Origin: Flaveria trinervia
Taxonomy: Eukaryota; Streptophyta; Magnoliopsida; Asterales; Asteraceae
Length of the DNA: 64,000 nucleotides
Assembly: GCA_025506515.1 (NCBI GenBank)
Contig: CM046442.1
Coordinates: 111,175,991-111,239,990, forward strand
Direction of reading: 5' to 3'
The notes beneath the pieces are model-generated. The model was given only the letters and a program-made list of their open reading frames with translations. It had not been told where the DNA came from and made no database searches. Position numbers and translations under genes: made by a program. Of the stretch, positions 53,764 through 64,000 are shown one piece after another; positions within the stretch are counted from its first letter, which is position 1; every line of letters starts with the position of its first letter.

Positions 53764-54554
53764 TGGAATTTTCATTCATCAGTCCAAATAACAAAAGATC
53801 TTTTGGAAAAGTTTGATTTACAAAACTGTAAGCCCTGTTCTACTCCCATGTCCAACACCACACAACTGGATATAGATCAGAAGGTAAAGTGGTTGATGAA
53901 CACTTTACAGATGTATGATTGGGTCCTTGATGTACTTAACAACTTCTAGACCAGATATGATGTTTGCTACATGTGTTTGTGCTAGATTTCAGGCTGCACC
54001 TAAGGAGTCTCATTTGATTGCAGTCAAGAGGATCTTAGATATCTGCAAGGCACTGCATCTCTAGGATTATGGTATTCTACTAGACATTCTCGTAAATTAG
54101 TTGCCTTTTCTGACATTGACTATGCAGGGTGTAAGTTGACAAGAAAGTCCACTTCTGGAGGATGCCAATTCTTAGGCAACTGCATGATTTCTTGGCAGAG
54201 TAAGAAGCAGACCTCACTTGCCACATCAACTGCTGAAGCAGAGTACATTGCTGCTGCAAGCTGTACATCTCAGGTACTCTGGCTTCAAAACCATTATGGA
54301 TTATGGCATAACAGAGACTAAGACCACTGTTAATGGACAGCTCTTCAGCTCTTTGTATTGTCAAGAATCCTGTCCAGCACTTTGGACTAAACATATTGAA
54401 ATCAAACACCATTTTATTAGAGATTGTTTGAAAAAGATCTGCTGATCCAAAATGTTCCTAGTGCTGATGAGCTTGCAGACATTTTCACTAAGCCTTGGAT
54501 AGCACAACTTTTCAAAACCTAGTGCTAAGGCTTGGTATGCTGCAGCTAGAATAA
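53764..54554 (+). pseudogene. pol: P1 RNase H
   Basis: 'RPDMMFATCVCARFQAAPKE' (about 53950-54010), 'LVAFSDIDYAGCKLTRKST' (Asp-Ser-Asp changed to Asp-Ile-Asp), 'WQSKKQTSLATSTAEAEYIA' and 'HHFIRDCLKKI', ending 'LQLE' with TAA at 54552-54554. Indels near 53790, 53890, 54040, 54290 and 54500. Confidence 0.83.
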
Positions 54555-54871
54555 GTGACAACTACTGATGATCTCAGCTCACAAGTACTGATGATCATTA
54601 GTTATTATTGTCATATATAAGTACTGAAGTTATCCTCCCTTCAGAAGTTTTTAAAACTACTAGAGCTTAGTAACTTCTCAGTACTCAAGTACTTTATTGT
54701 TAAAACAGCTGATGTAGTTACAACAGCTGATGTAGTCACAACAGCTGATGTAGCTACAACTACTGATGTTAGAAATGCAGATAAGTACTAATGACCAATG
54801 AAACGTCTGAACTCAGACATAAGTCTGATGAGTAAGTGTGGAGGTCAGACTGAAACAGCTGAAAAGCTATG
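54555..54871 (+). other. P1 3' region lacking the expected polypurine tract
   Basis: 317 bp with no gene. At the homologous place P2 has 112 bp ending in a polypurine tract. Here the tract is absent and the sequence is rich in CTGATG and CAGCTGATG. An 18-bp unit ACAGCTGATGTAGTTACA is repeated about 3.5 times at 54703-54769. Confidence 0.6.
54703..54769 (+). repeat. 18-bp tandem repeat
   Basis: ACAGCTGATGTAGTTACA and near copies, about 3.5 units. Confidence 0.85.
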
Positions 54872-54954
54872 TGTTGGACCAAAAGAACCAAGAACCAGAT
54901 CATAAAAATCTTAAGTCCCACAGACGTCACAACAAATGCTGAAGTCCACAAAGC

Positions 54955-55295
54955 TGAAGACAAGTGCTGAAGACAAAGTCTGAAGACAAGTGCTGAAGAC
55001 AAAGTCTGAAGACAAGTGCTGAAGACAAAGTCTAAAGACAAGTGCTGAAGACAAAGTCTGAAGACAAGTGCTGAAGACAAAGTCTGAACACAAGTGCTGA
55101 AGACAAAGTCTGAAGACAAGTACTGAAGACAAAGTCTGAAGACAAGTGCTGAAGACAAAGTCTGAACACAAGTGCTGAAGACAAAGTCTGAAGACACAAG
55201 TGCTAAAGACAAAGTCTGAAGACACAAGTGCTGAAGACAAAGTCTGAAGACACAAGTGCTGAAGACAAAGTCTGAAGACACAATTGCTAAAGACC
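54955..55295 (+). repeat. Alternating minisatellite in P1/P2 LTR
   Basis: About thirteen pairs of the 13-bp half-units, some with the two-base insertion; units with 'GAACACAAG' occur only here. Confidence 0.9.
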
Positions 55296-55309
55296 AAGTA
55301 TCAGACGTT

Positions 55310-55348
55310 GTCACAACAGCTGAAGAGGTCTTCTTCAGTAGTTGTGAC
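55310..55348 (+). other. 39-bp palindrome in P1/P2 LTR
   Basis: Same element as 48287-48325, one substitution. Confidence 0.75.
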
Positions 55349-55811
55349 GGTTTTCTTTCAGTAGTAGTATTGTAATGTGTTTTCTTTCAGTAGTTTGTAA
55401 AACGACTAAAGAGCTTGTTCTTCAGTCGTTGTAGTTTCAGTAGTTTCGTATCAGTAGTTTTATGTTTTGTACTTAGCACTCTGATATGTTCTCAGTAGTT
55501 GTGAACATTTCAGTAGTTATTAAGTTTTAGTTATTTTTGTAATAATCTGCCAGATGTCACTATCCGTGATATCAGCAGTGATTGCACTCTATATAAGGAG
55601 TGTCAACCTATTTGTAATCGGTGAATGATTGAGCAGAAACTTTGATATTATTGAAACATTCCTTTTCACAGAAATATATTCTCTCGTTACAACCGTATTT
55701 GTTCTTAATGCATACGAATATCAATATTTGCTATAATTTGTCTAATTCTTGTTCTTATTCCGCTGCGTTACACTCTAATCCATCAAAGTTGAGATCACTG
55801 ATCCTGTCAAA

Positions 55812-55823
55812 TGGTATCAGAGC
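55812..55823 (+). promoter_or_regulatory. Primer-binding site (P2)
   Basis: TGGTATCAGAGC two bases after the LTR. Confidence 0.92.
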
Positions 55824-56037
55824 AGGTTAATCATTGATCGATCTAATAATTGATCATTGAAACTGCTATCCAAGATCCAAGTTTGATTGAATTAGCATTT
55901 TTGCAAGAAACGGTTATAGAGATTGAATTTTCTGTGTTTTTGGTCATTCATCCTGAGATTTATTCTTGGTTTTCATTAAGTCTGTTGCGGTCTGTGTAAA
56001 TCTTTTAAAATCTTGAATTAAATTAATTTGGACCTAA

Positions 56038-58935
56038 ATGACTACTCCTTCCAATGATCCTCACAATACTGGTTCCTCAACCAAGCCTCCAATGCTGGTT
56101 AGGAGTGAGTATAACATATGGCAACGACGAATGCTCCATCACCTGTCTGTTAACAGCTCAGGTTGTGGACATCAGTGGTACATGGTCCACACAAGCCTAT
56201 GGTGAATAACCCGGAAACCAATCAAATGGTTCCAAAGAGGAGGGAGCAATACTCAGCTGAGGATAAGAAATTGTTTGAGATTGATGCAAAAGCCCATGGA
56301 ATTCTGGCCATGGCACTGCCCAATGAAATCTATTCTAGGCTAATGCATTATGAAACTACCCATGACCTCTGGAATGCCTTGAAAGAATAATTGGAGGAAC
56401 AGATGAGGTCTTGGCAAATATAGAGAAATCCTTGCCCAACAATATGAGACATTCTCTCATAGGAAGGGTGAGACCTGACTCAACAGTTTGAGCGGTTCTC
56501 TTGTTTGATATCTGAATTAAAAATGGTTAAACATGAGTACACAAATAGCCAGATGAATAACAGATTTCTCAGATCACTGCCTAAGAGATGGGACATATAT
56601 ACTATTGTCCTACGCTCCAGTGCAAATTTGGACAAACTATCTCTCACCCAACTCCATGGGAAATTGCTCACATTTGAGAGAGAGAGATAGAACAGAAACG
56701 AAAACTGTCATCATCCGGAAAGCTCACTGATGATTTTGTACCAGGAAACACTGCCTTGGTAAGTCATGAGTCAGAGTATGCAGGATCAGAATGCCACTAT
56801 GATGAGCATATTGTTTTCACCTCAAACAATTCTAATCATGCCTTTGTGAGTGTTGATTGTCATTCTGGTAATAATAGTGACAATCTATGCTATCATGGAT
56901 GATTTGAAGGGCATTGCTGATGATGATTTAGAAGAGATGGATATTTTGAGCCAAATGGCCTTGATCAATATCAGATCTCAGAAATTCTACAAGAGAACTG
57001 GCAGGAAATTTCCTGGACTCTTTGACAAAACCAAAGTCGGTTTTGACAAAAGCAAGTTGAAGTGTCACAAATGCCACAGGCTTGGACACTTTGCAAGAGA
57101 GTGTAGATCAACTGGATCTAACACTTCTGCACCCTTTTTGACTTTTCCAAATAACAATTCACAATCCAAAGGGCAACATTCTGCTGGTTCTAGTCATCCA
57201 TCACACCCTTAATCTCCTGCATATTTTGTTCCTCAGGGTCAAATGCCATATCCTTATCCCTGCTATTATATGCCACAGTCAAATCAAGTTCAAGCTCCTA
57301 TAGTACCATAATCTCATGCACTACCAGAACCTCAACCATCTCCATCTCAATCACAATCTCATCACAGCTTCTTCACACCTGGAGTCGTTGGCTGGAGTAG
57401 CTTACCTGATAACTTGCCTGGTCACACTGAGCAATACTATGTTGGTGCTCTAGTCAACATGGTGGTGAACACCCTTTTGGAAGTCTTGCTCTCATGGCCC
57501 TGGAGTCTACTGAGGGTTCCTGTTCAAATGCATCATCTTCACAGGTAACTCAGGTATCATCAGAGGCTAAAGCCAAGTTATGTTCTGAATCATGCATAGC
57601 TGCCTTTGTCTCTTTTAGAGAGGCAAATGTAGCATTAATAAATCAAAAACTTGAGTTTGAGAAAACCATTTTCAAAAGAAAAGCTGAGTATGAGTCTGCA
57701 CTTAACAGTAAAAGTGATGAGATTTATAAGCTTAAATGCCAATTAAGTGATGATAAGGCCAAGCTAGAGGTTATTCTGGAAGACCACAGGAGTCTCAAAG
57801 AAAAACTTGCAGTGACCCAAGTTGAGTGTGAACGCTAGGTCTCATCATGCAAGGGATATTTAAATACTTCTTAGCAAGCAAACTGCTTCAAATGTGAAGT
57901 TTGGCATTGGTTACAACCATACTGCTCCACCAACAGACATTACTCCTAACTCCATAGTTAAGTATGAAAGTGAAAGCAATCTCCAAACCACATTATCATG
58001 TGAGTTATTCTCCAATGATAATCTAAGATCAGAGAATGAAACCAGTGTTAAGATCTTAGCAAATAAATTGACCGATGGTCTAACTACTAAGACTCATATG
58101 AAGCTGAGTACTTCAGATGTTGTTCCTCAATGTACCCCAAGTACTGAAAGAGACCTAACATCTGAAAAGCATTTCAAATCAGTTGAAATACAAGGACTAA
58201 CAACTGCTGAGGAATCCATCAAACGGTCTATTAGGACGGATGGAAAACAGTTGAATTACCAGTCTTCAGTTGTTACAAATCCTTTAGTACCTAGTACTGA
58301 TAGGAGGAAAGTACTGAAGATCACACCTTCAGCAGTTTCCACTTCAGCAGTAGAGATGTCCAAGATGAAGAAGAAACCATGTGAAATTTGTGGTAAATTC
58401 AATCATCTATATGATGAATGTTGGTACAAAAAGGGTTTAAAGCTCCAAAGGGATGAGCTCATTAAACTAGAAATAAATAAAATGAAAACTGAGTTTATAA
58501 CCAAGTTTGTACCACAATCATCTCAACCTGATAACCCAAGGCCTTACCCAAATCCACTAAGAAGGATACGGTTTTCAGAAGACAGCTCATATATTTCCTC
58601 ATGATAAACATAAGACTAAGTCTGTGAAATCTAAGAAGGAGGAAATGGTGGGTCACAGGAACTCATCAAAAACAAGCTCTAGAGTGTCAAATGAACTGAA
58701 AGCTCGAGCTTCAAATCAGACACAGCTTGTTATGATGGTTCAGCATCTGTTGGGGAGAGTTAACCAACTTGAAGCCACTGTGACCAAACCACGGGAGAGG
58801 AATTCCAGGTCCAAATCTATTTCAGCACCATCTCCATATTCATCAGCTGTTAATCATGAGAAACCAGCTATGGTTAAATCTGTTGATAAAGTCACTCCCA
58901 AAACGAAAAAGGTTTGGGTCTCCAAAGCTAACTAG
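56038..58935 (+). pseudogene. gag: gag of P2, full length but frameshifted
   Basis: The start at 56038 has a one-base deletion at about 56165. A stop TAA lies at about 56388 after 'HDLWNALKE', with further shifts near 56420, 56475, 56690, 57212, 57450 and 57838. The order is complete: N-terminal 'IWQRRMLHHLSVNSSGC', 'MNNRFLRSLPKRWDIYTIVL' (56535-56594), first zinc knuckle CHKCHRLGHFAREC (about 57062-57103), 'QMPYPYPCYYMPQ' segment, coiled coil (57494-57838), second knuckle CEICGKFNHLYDEC (about 58380-58421) and 'NQTQLVMMVQHLLGRVNQLE' (about 58714-58773). Gag packages the RNA and forms the particle. Confidence 0.87.
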
Positions 58936-60654
58936 TTTCATGATTGTGCAGGGTTCTTCAGCATGCCAAAGAAGCATCTGGTATGCGGAACAGTGGAGGA
59001 TCCATGCACATGACTGGGAGCAGCTCTCTTCTTCATGATTACTCTCAGGAAAGAAAGGATTTGTTTTCTTTGGAAATGATGCTAAAGGTTACATCATTGG
59101 AAAGGGATTTGTGTCTAATGGAGATATTAGATTTGATGATGTCAACCATGTGGAGAATCTCAAATACAATCTGTTGAGTGTCAGTCAGATGTGTGACAAA
59201 GGACATGTTGCTCTTTTCACAAGCCAGAACTATAGGATTCTGTCTTCCAAGGGTTTGAGCCTGATTGACAAAGTACTGGATGATAATACTGTCCTGAAGG
59301 CCAACAGGATAGGAAGAGTATACACCTTGGATCCGTCAAAGAAAATTGAGTTAAGAGGCCATCCATGCTTGTTCTCCAAGGCCTCTCTCCAAGAATCTAA
59401 ACTGTGGCATAGAAGGCTGGGTCATGTTAATCTCAAAAACATGAATCAGCTCATCCACAAGAGTTTAGTGAGAGGTCTTCCAATAAAGGAGTTCAATTGT
59501 GATGAAATCTTCACTGCATGCTTAAAAGGGAAACAACATAAAGTTTCATTCCCAACCATAGAAGAATCCATGTCTAATGCCTGCTTACAACTACTGCACA
59601 TGGATCTTTTTGGTCCTGTGAGGGTAATGAGTATGGCAAAGAAGACATACTGTCTGGTAATTGTGGATGATTACTCTAGATATGTATGGACCTTCTTCTT
59701 GCATTCAAAGGATGAGGCTGCTCATGCATTATGAACTTTGTGTTACACGTTGAGAAGCAGTATTCCCTACCAGTTAAGTGTGTGAGGAGTGACAGTGATA
59801 CTGAATTCAGAAGCCACACTCTTGATGAGTTTTACTTGTCCAAGGGAATCAAGAGGCAGTATAGCATCTTAAGGACTCCAGAGCAAAATGGAGTAGTGGA
59901 GAGAAAGAACAGGACCCTCATTGAAGCTGCAAGGTCCATGTTGGTTGATTCTGGTCTGCCACTGACTTTTTGGGCTGAAGCTGTCAATACAGCTTGCTAT
60001 GTACTGAAAAGAGTTCTAGTAAATCAGAGGTTTATGAAGACTCCATATGAAGTTCTTCATTATTTTGCCCCTTTGATTTCATTCTTTAGAGCATTTGGGT
60101 GTCCCTGTTACATTCTCAACACAAAGGATCAACTCCAAAAGTTTGATTCTAAGGTGTATGTAGGGTATTTTGTTGGGTATTCATCCACTTGCAAGGCTTA
60201 TAGAGTATTCAACTGTCGGACAAAGATAGTTGAAGAAACCTTGCATGTGAAGTTCAATGAATCCATCAAGGATACAATTCCACAAAACCCTATGGAGTTG
60301 TTTGATCTGGACATTCTGCAATATGTTCCTTATCAACCACCTGCTGTTGCAGATCATATGAATCCATCATCTTCTGTAGCTAGTCATCCATCTGGTGTTA
60401 CTGATGATGATGATGATGATATCAGTAATCACCTTTTCAAGTTTAGTGATCAACCGCCTGATTCAGCTAGACCTGATGTTCCTGTAGCTTTAGTAGCACA
60501 ATCCACAACAAATGCTAATGAGATTTCTACAACTTCAACTTCCTTTGAATTACCATCTACTGATTGGTTTCAAGGAAATGCTTCACCATCACTATCTGTT
60601 GCTGCTGAGCCTGCTACAAAACTTGCACAGCTCTTATCGTGTACCAAGATCTGA
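58936..60654 (+). pseudogene. pol: P2 protease, GAG-pre-integrase and integrase
   Basis: The protease site reads 'MRNSGGSMHMTGSS' (about 58980-59025). A one-base insertion has converted the catalytic Asp codon. A second shift at about 59050-59110 leads into an open stretch 59111-59734 with 'LWHRRLGHVNLKNMNQLIH' and 'LLHMDLFGPVRVMSM'. After a shift at about 59730 the frame 59731-60654 is open for 307 codons with 'CVRSDSDTEF' and 'GVVERKNRTLIEAARSML'. It also includes the long Asp/Ser-rich linker to RT. The integrase acids are all present. Confidence 0.88.
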
Positions 60655-61470
60655 AGAATCACCCTATGTCTCAAATCATTGGTGATATCAATGCTGGCAT
60701 TTCAACAAGAAGTCAATTGTCAAATTTCTGCTTCTATGCTCTCTTCATTAGTCAGCAAGAGCCAAAGAACTATCACTTTGCTTTAAGGGACAATGGATGG
60801 GTTGAAGCCACGCAGCTTGAGCTTCTTAGTTCAAGAAATAGCAAGTGTGGGAACTGGTTCCTCTACCTCCAGGTAAGTGTGCAATAGGCACTAAATGGGT
60901 GTTTAGGAACAAAATTGATGAAAATGGGCTTATTGTTAAGAACAAGGTCAGACTGGTTGTACAGGGGTTTTCACAAGAGGAGGTATTGATTATAATGAAA
61001 CCTTTGCCCCTGTAGCCAGACTGGAAGCAATTCGATTGTTTTTAGCTTATGCTGCTTATCACAACCTTAAAGTTTTTCAAATGGATGTCAAAAGTGCATT
61101 TTTGTATGGGAAAATTAAAGAAGAGGTTTATGTATGTCAACCACCCGGTTTTGAGGACAATAAACATCCTAATTGGTTGTATAAGCTTGATAAGGCTCTC
61201 TATGGTTGAAAACATGCTCCTAGAGCCTGGTATGAGACATTATCAAACTTTCTTCTGGAAAATAATTTCACTAGAGGCTCCATAGATAAGACTTTATTCA
61301 TTAAGAAAGCTGGCAGCATAATCTACTTGTTCAAATTTATGTAGATGATATTATTTTTGCATCCTCTGATCCACAGTTGTGTGATGCCTTTACAAAGTTG
61401 ATGCAACAAAAGTTTGAAATGAGTGCCATGGGAGAATTACAGTTCTTTCTGGGTTTGCAAATCAAACAAA
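60655..61470 (+). pseudogene. pol: P2 reverse transcriptase
   Basis: 'YALFISQQEPKNYHFALRDN', 'VFQMDVKSAFLYGKIKEEVY' (about 61070-61130), 'GFEDNKHPNWLYKLDKALYG' and 'QIYVDDIIFASSD' (about 61332-61370), then 'KFEMSAMGELQFFLGLQIKQ'. Indels near 60650, 60830, 60985, 61205 and 61315 break the frame. Confidence 0.86.
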
Positions 61471-62279
61471 AGGCTGATGGAATTTTCATTCATCAGTCCA
61501 AATACACAAAAGATCTTTTGGAAAAGTTTGATTTACAAAAGTGTAAGCCCTGTTCTACTCCCATGTGCAACACCACACAACTGGATACAGATCAGAAAGG
61601 TAAAGTGGTTGATGAAACACTTTATAGATGTATGATTGGGTCCTTGATGTACTTAACAGCTTCTAGACCAATATTATGTTTGCTACATGTGTTTGTGCTA
61701 GATTTCAGGCTGCACCTAAGGAGTCTTATTTGATTGCAGTCAAGAGGATCTTTAGATATCTGCAAGGCACTCCATCTCTAGGATTATGGTATTCTACTAG
61801 ACATTCTGGTAAATTAGTTGCCTTTTCTGACAGTGACTATGCAGGGTGTAAGTTGACAAGAGTCCACTTCTGGAGGATGCCAATTCTTAGGCAACTGCTT
61901 GATTTCTTGGCAGAGTAAGAAGCAGACCTCAGTTGCTACATCAACTGCTGAAGCAGAGTACATTGCTGCTGCAAGCTGTACATCTCAGGTACTCTGGCTT
62001 CAAAACCAATTATTGGATTATGGCATAACAGAGACTAAGACCCCATTGTTAATGGACAGCTCTTCAGCTCTTTGTATTGTCAAGAATCCTGTCCAGCACA
62101 TTATGACTAAACATATTGGAATCAGACACCATTTTATTAGAGATTGTTTTGAAAAAGATCTGAATGATCCAAAATTTGTTCCTAGTGCTGATGAGCTTGC
62201 AGACATTTTCACTAAGCCCTTGGATAGCACAACTTTTCAAAACCTAGTGCTAAGGCTTGCTATGCTGCAGCTAGAATAA
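61471..62279 (+). pseudogene. pol: P2 RNase H
   Basis: 'KYTKDLLEKFDLQKCKPCST', 'MIGSLMYLTASRP', then after a shift at about 61670 'IAVKRIFRYLQGTPSLGLWY' and 'LVAFSDSDYAGCKLT'. After a second shift at about 61860 the frame 61899-62279 is open to the stop: 'WQSKKQTSVATSTAEAEYIA', 'LLMDSSSALCIVKNPVQHIM', 'SADELADIFTKPLDSTTFQN', 'LQLE'. Catalytic Asp, Glu and Asp are present. The stop is 112 bp from the LTR, so no aORF exists. Confidence 0.88.
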
Positions 62280-62380
62280 GTGACAACTACTAATGATCTC
62301 AGCTCACAAGTATTGATGATCATTAGTTTATTATTGTCACATATATATATAATAAATTAGAGGTTTTGGCTGCATTGGTT

Positions 62381-62391
62381 CAGGGGGAGTT
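62381..62391 (+). promoter_or_regulatory. Polypurine tract (P2)
   Basis: CAGGGGGAGTT next to LTR start TGTTGG, in the context TGCATTGGTTCAGGGGGAGT that is shared with element N. Confidence 0.85.
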
Positions 62392-63284
62392 TGTTGGACC
62401 AAAAGAACCAATGAGCCAAGATCAGAAAACCTCTAAGTCCCACATGATATAACAACAACTGCCGAAAGCTTCTTCAACAGTTTGACAAGTACTGAAGACT
62501 TCAACAACTGAAGATCAAGTGCTGAAGACTTCAACAGCTGAAGAACTAAAGTGCTGAAGTACAACAGCTGAAGAACACAAGTACTGAAGCTGAACAGCTG
62601 AAGAACACAAGTGCTGAAGCTAAAGTTCAAAGTACTGAAGTACAACAGCTGAAGAGTTTACAAGTGCTGAAGATCAACAACTGATGTACAAAGTCTGAAG
62701 ACAAAGACTAAAGACATCAGCTGATGATATCTACTGAAGTCATCAGCCGATGAACATCTGAAGTTCAAGTCTGAAGATCAAGTACTGAAGTTTCAGTAGT
62801 TTGTCACAACAGCTGAAGAGTACTTCTTCAGTAGTTGTGATATCAATAGTTTTATATTTTTACTTTCAGTAGTTTTGTAAAACGACTGAAGAGCTTGTTC
62901 TTCAGTCGTTGTAGTTTCAGTAGTTTTATGTTTTTCAGTAGTTATAACAACTGATAACACTTAGCATTTTTGTAAGGAGATGTCAGGTGATTTGGCATCT
63001 TCAGTAGTTGTGTTTCAGTTGTAATAAATCTGTTAGATGTCACTATCAAGTGACATCAGCAGACGTCACATCTCTTATATATGAGGTGTTGACCTAATTG
63101 TAAGTGTGACATTATGTTACCACGAAAGCGAATATTGAATGAAATATATTTGCAGAAATTCTCTCTCTATAACCGTCTTTGTTCTTCATTGAATATCGTT
63201 TCGTTCTTGTGAATTGGCTAATCATTGTTCGATTTCCGCTGCTATACTCTCTAATCAATCAAACATAGATCTCTGATCCTAACA
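62392..63284 (+). repeat. Diverged family-T LTR between P2 and P3
   Basis: 893 bp from TGTTGGACCAAAAGAACC to TGATCCTAACA. It shares both ends, the 39-bp palindrome (62803-62841) and a TATATATG box (63076-63083) with the other family-T LTRs. It lacks the regular 13-bp alternation; instead it has irregular CTGAAG/ACAGCTGAAGAACACAAG repeats (62465-62790). It is therefore not a matching partner for the P2 5' LTR. Confidence 0.85.
62803..62841 (+). other. 39-bp palindrome in P2/P3 LTR
   Basis: Conserved arms (GTCACAAC ... GTTGTGAT) in spite of divergence of the surrounding LTR. Confidence 0.7.
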
Positions 63285-63286
63285 AG

Positions 63287-63298
63287 TGGTATCAGAGC
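63287..63298 (+). promoter_or_regulatory. Primer-binding site (P3)
   Basis: TGGTATCAGAGC two bases after the LTR. Confidence 0.92.
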
Positions 63299-63508
63299 AT
63301 GGTTAATCATTGACCGATCTAACAATTGATCATTGAAACTGCTAATTGATATATGTGTTTGATTGAATTAGCGTATTCGCAAGAACTGGTTATAGATTAT
63401 TGAATTTCTGTCGCTTTCGTTCATTTACTTTGAGTTCTCTCTTGGTTCAATTGGTTGTTGTGTTTGTTCTAAATCTGTTTTAGCTTAACCAATTTGATTG
63501 AATCTGAG

Positions 63509-64000
63509 ATGACAACTCCTTCTAATGATCCTCACAATACCGGTTCCTCAGCCAAGCCTCCGATGCTGGTTAGGACCGAGTATAACATATGGCAACGAAG
63601 AATGCTTCATCACCTGTCTGTTAACAGTTCAGGTTGTTGGACATTTGTGGTACATGGACCACATAAGCCTATGGTGAACAATCCGGAAACCAATCAAATG
63701 GTTCCGAAGAAGAAGGAACAAAACTCTGATGAAGATCGGAAACTATTTGAGATTGATGCTAAAGCCCATGGAATTCTGGCCATTGCACTGCCTAATGAAA
63801 TCTATTCTGGGCTTATGCATCATGAAACTGCTCATGATCTCTGGAATGCCATGAAGGAACAATTCGGTGGCACAGATGAGGTCTTAGCAAACAATAGAGA
63901 AATCCTTGCCCAACAATATGAGACATTCTCTCATAGATTGGGTGAGACACTGACTCAACAGTTTGAGCGTTTTTCTTGCTTGATATCTGAGCTGAAAATG
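63509..64000 (+). CDS. gag: gag of P3, partial, open to window end
   Basis: ATG at 63509 ('MTTPSNDPHNTGSSAKPPML') opens a frame with no stop over all 164 codons to the window end. It covers 'IWQRRMLHHLSVNSSGCW', 'AHGILAIALPNEIYSGLMHH', 'EVLANNREILAQQYETFSH' and 'LTQQFERFSCLISELKM'. The homologous parts of N, P1 and P2 all carry stops or shifts, so P3 is the best candidate in the window for a coding-competent element. It forms the capsid part that packages element RNA. The C-terminal part, with the zinc knuckles, and pol lie beyond the window. Confidence 0.85.
   Translation, partial: MTTPSNDPHNTGSSAKPPMLVRTEYNIWQRRMLHHLSVNSSGCWTFVVHGPHKPMVNNPETNQMVPKKKEQNSDEDRKLFEIDAKAHGILAIALPNEIYSGLMHHETAHDLWNAMKEQFGGTDEVLANNREILAQQYETFSHRLGETLTQQFERFSCLISELKM

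Larger units (their letters stand above)
54872..55809 (+). repeat. Family-T LTR between P1 and P2
   Basis: 938 bp from TGTTGGACCAAAAGAACC to GATCCTGTCA. Close to the P1 LTR. Minisatellite 54955-55295, 39-bp palindrome 55310-55348, TATATAA 55590-55596. Confidence 0.9.
47858..64000 (+). mobile_element. Head-to-tail array of three family-T Sirevirus elements (P1-P2-P3)
   Basis: LTR, gag-pol, LTR, gag-pol, LTR, gag, window end. Each LTR is followed by its own primer-binding site, so each serves as the 5' LTR of the following body. Neither P1 nor P2 has an aORF after pol. There is only one LTR at each junction, and I see no target duplication between bodies. Confidence 0.8.

Noticed and set aside
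1..64000. Host protein-coding gene
   Set aside because: Every frame over about 100 codons is retroelement coding sequence, its antisense shadow or a repeat translation.

Overview
This window looks like intergenic heterochromatin from a large eudicot plant genome. The gag, pol and extra-ORF proteins resemble those of daisy-family (Asteraceae) retrotransposons, but that family assignment comes from recognition and was not tested. I see no host gene, rRNA, tRNA or CRISPR array. Almost every long reading frame belongs to an LTR retrotransposon, and almost all are broken by stops or single-base indels. Part of that indel load could be assembly noise.

Layout: (1) 1-3214 is the 3' end of a plus-strand Ty1/copia element of Sirevirus type (here family S, element A). 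It has a C-terminal extra ORF (aORF), a polypurine tract and an LTR, and it sits in what looks like the 5' LTR of a Ty3/gypsy (Tekay/Del-like) element. (2) The gypsy element runs from about 3215 to 7062 (LTR remnant, an inserted copia scrap, an upstream ORF, gag, protease, start of RT) and resumes at 35167-37438 (RT, RNase H, integrase, start of 3' LTR). (3) Between the halves lies a 28.1-kb minus-strand compound insert, 7063-35166, flanked by a 5-bp duplication (GTTAA/ATTAA). It carries three family-S LTRs (7063-7806, 14769-15506, 34438-35166), two aORFs, two pol-aORF spacers, and one complete plus one partial pol. (4) Nested in the second aORF, with a perfect CTCTT duplication, is a minus-strand element of a second Sirevirus family (family T, element N, 15998-22367) that has gag fused to an aORF and no pol. 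(5) 37908-41243 is AT-rich repeat DNA. (6) 41244-47857 is a plus-strand Angela/TAR-like copia element without its 3' LTR. (7) 47858-64000 is a head-to-tail array of three family-T elements (P1, P2, P3) joined through single LTRs. P3 runs off the window with an intact gag frame.

Order of events implied by nesting: gypsy first, then element 1 (family S) into its RT, then element 2 (a diverged family-S member) into the RT active-site codons of element 1, then element N into element 2. The two outer family-S LTRs match each other and not the middle one. This implies that recombination removed the 5' LTR of element 2 together with part of element 1.

The strongest candidates for something undescribed are RNA- and DNA-level signals in the family-S elements: a phase-consistent intron in the aORF of all three copies; a 59-nt stem-loop with a paralogous partner in the pol-aORF spacer of both copies; and a 16-bp palindrome (TCAGTCG-NN-CGACTGA) clustered in the LTRs, the leader and the spacer. 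Family T carries a 39-bp palindrome and an alternating 13-bp minisatellite in its LTRs. Gag-pol-only and gag-aORF-only derivatives of family T coexist here.
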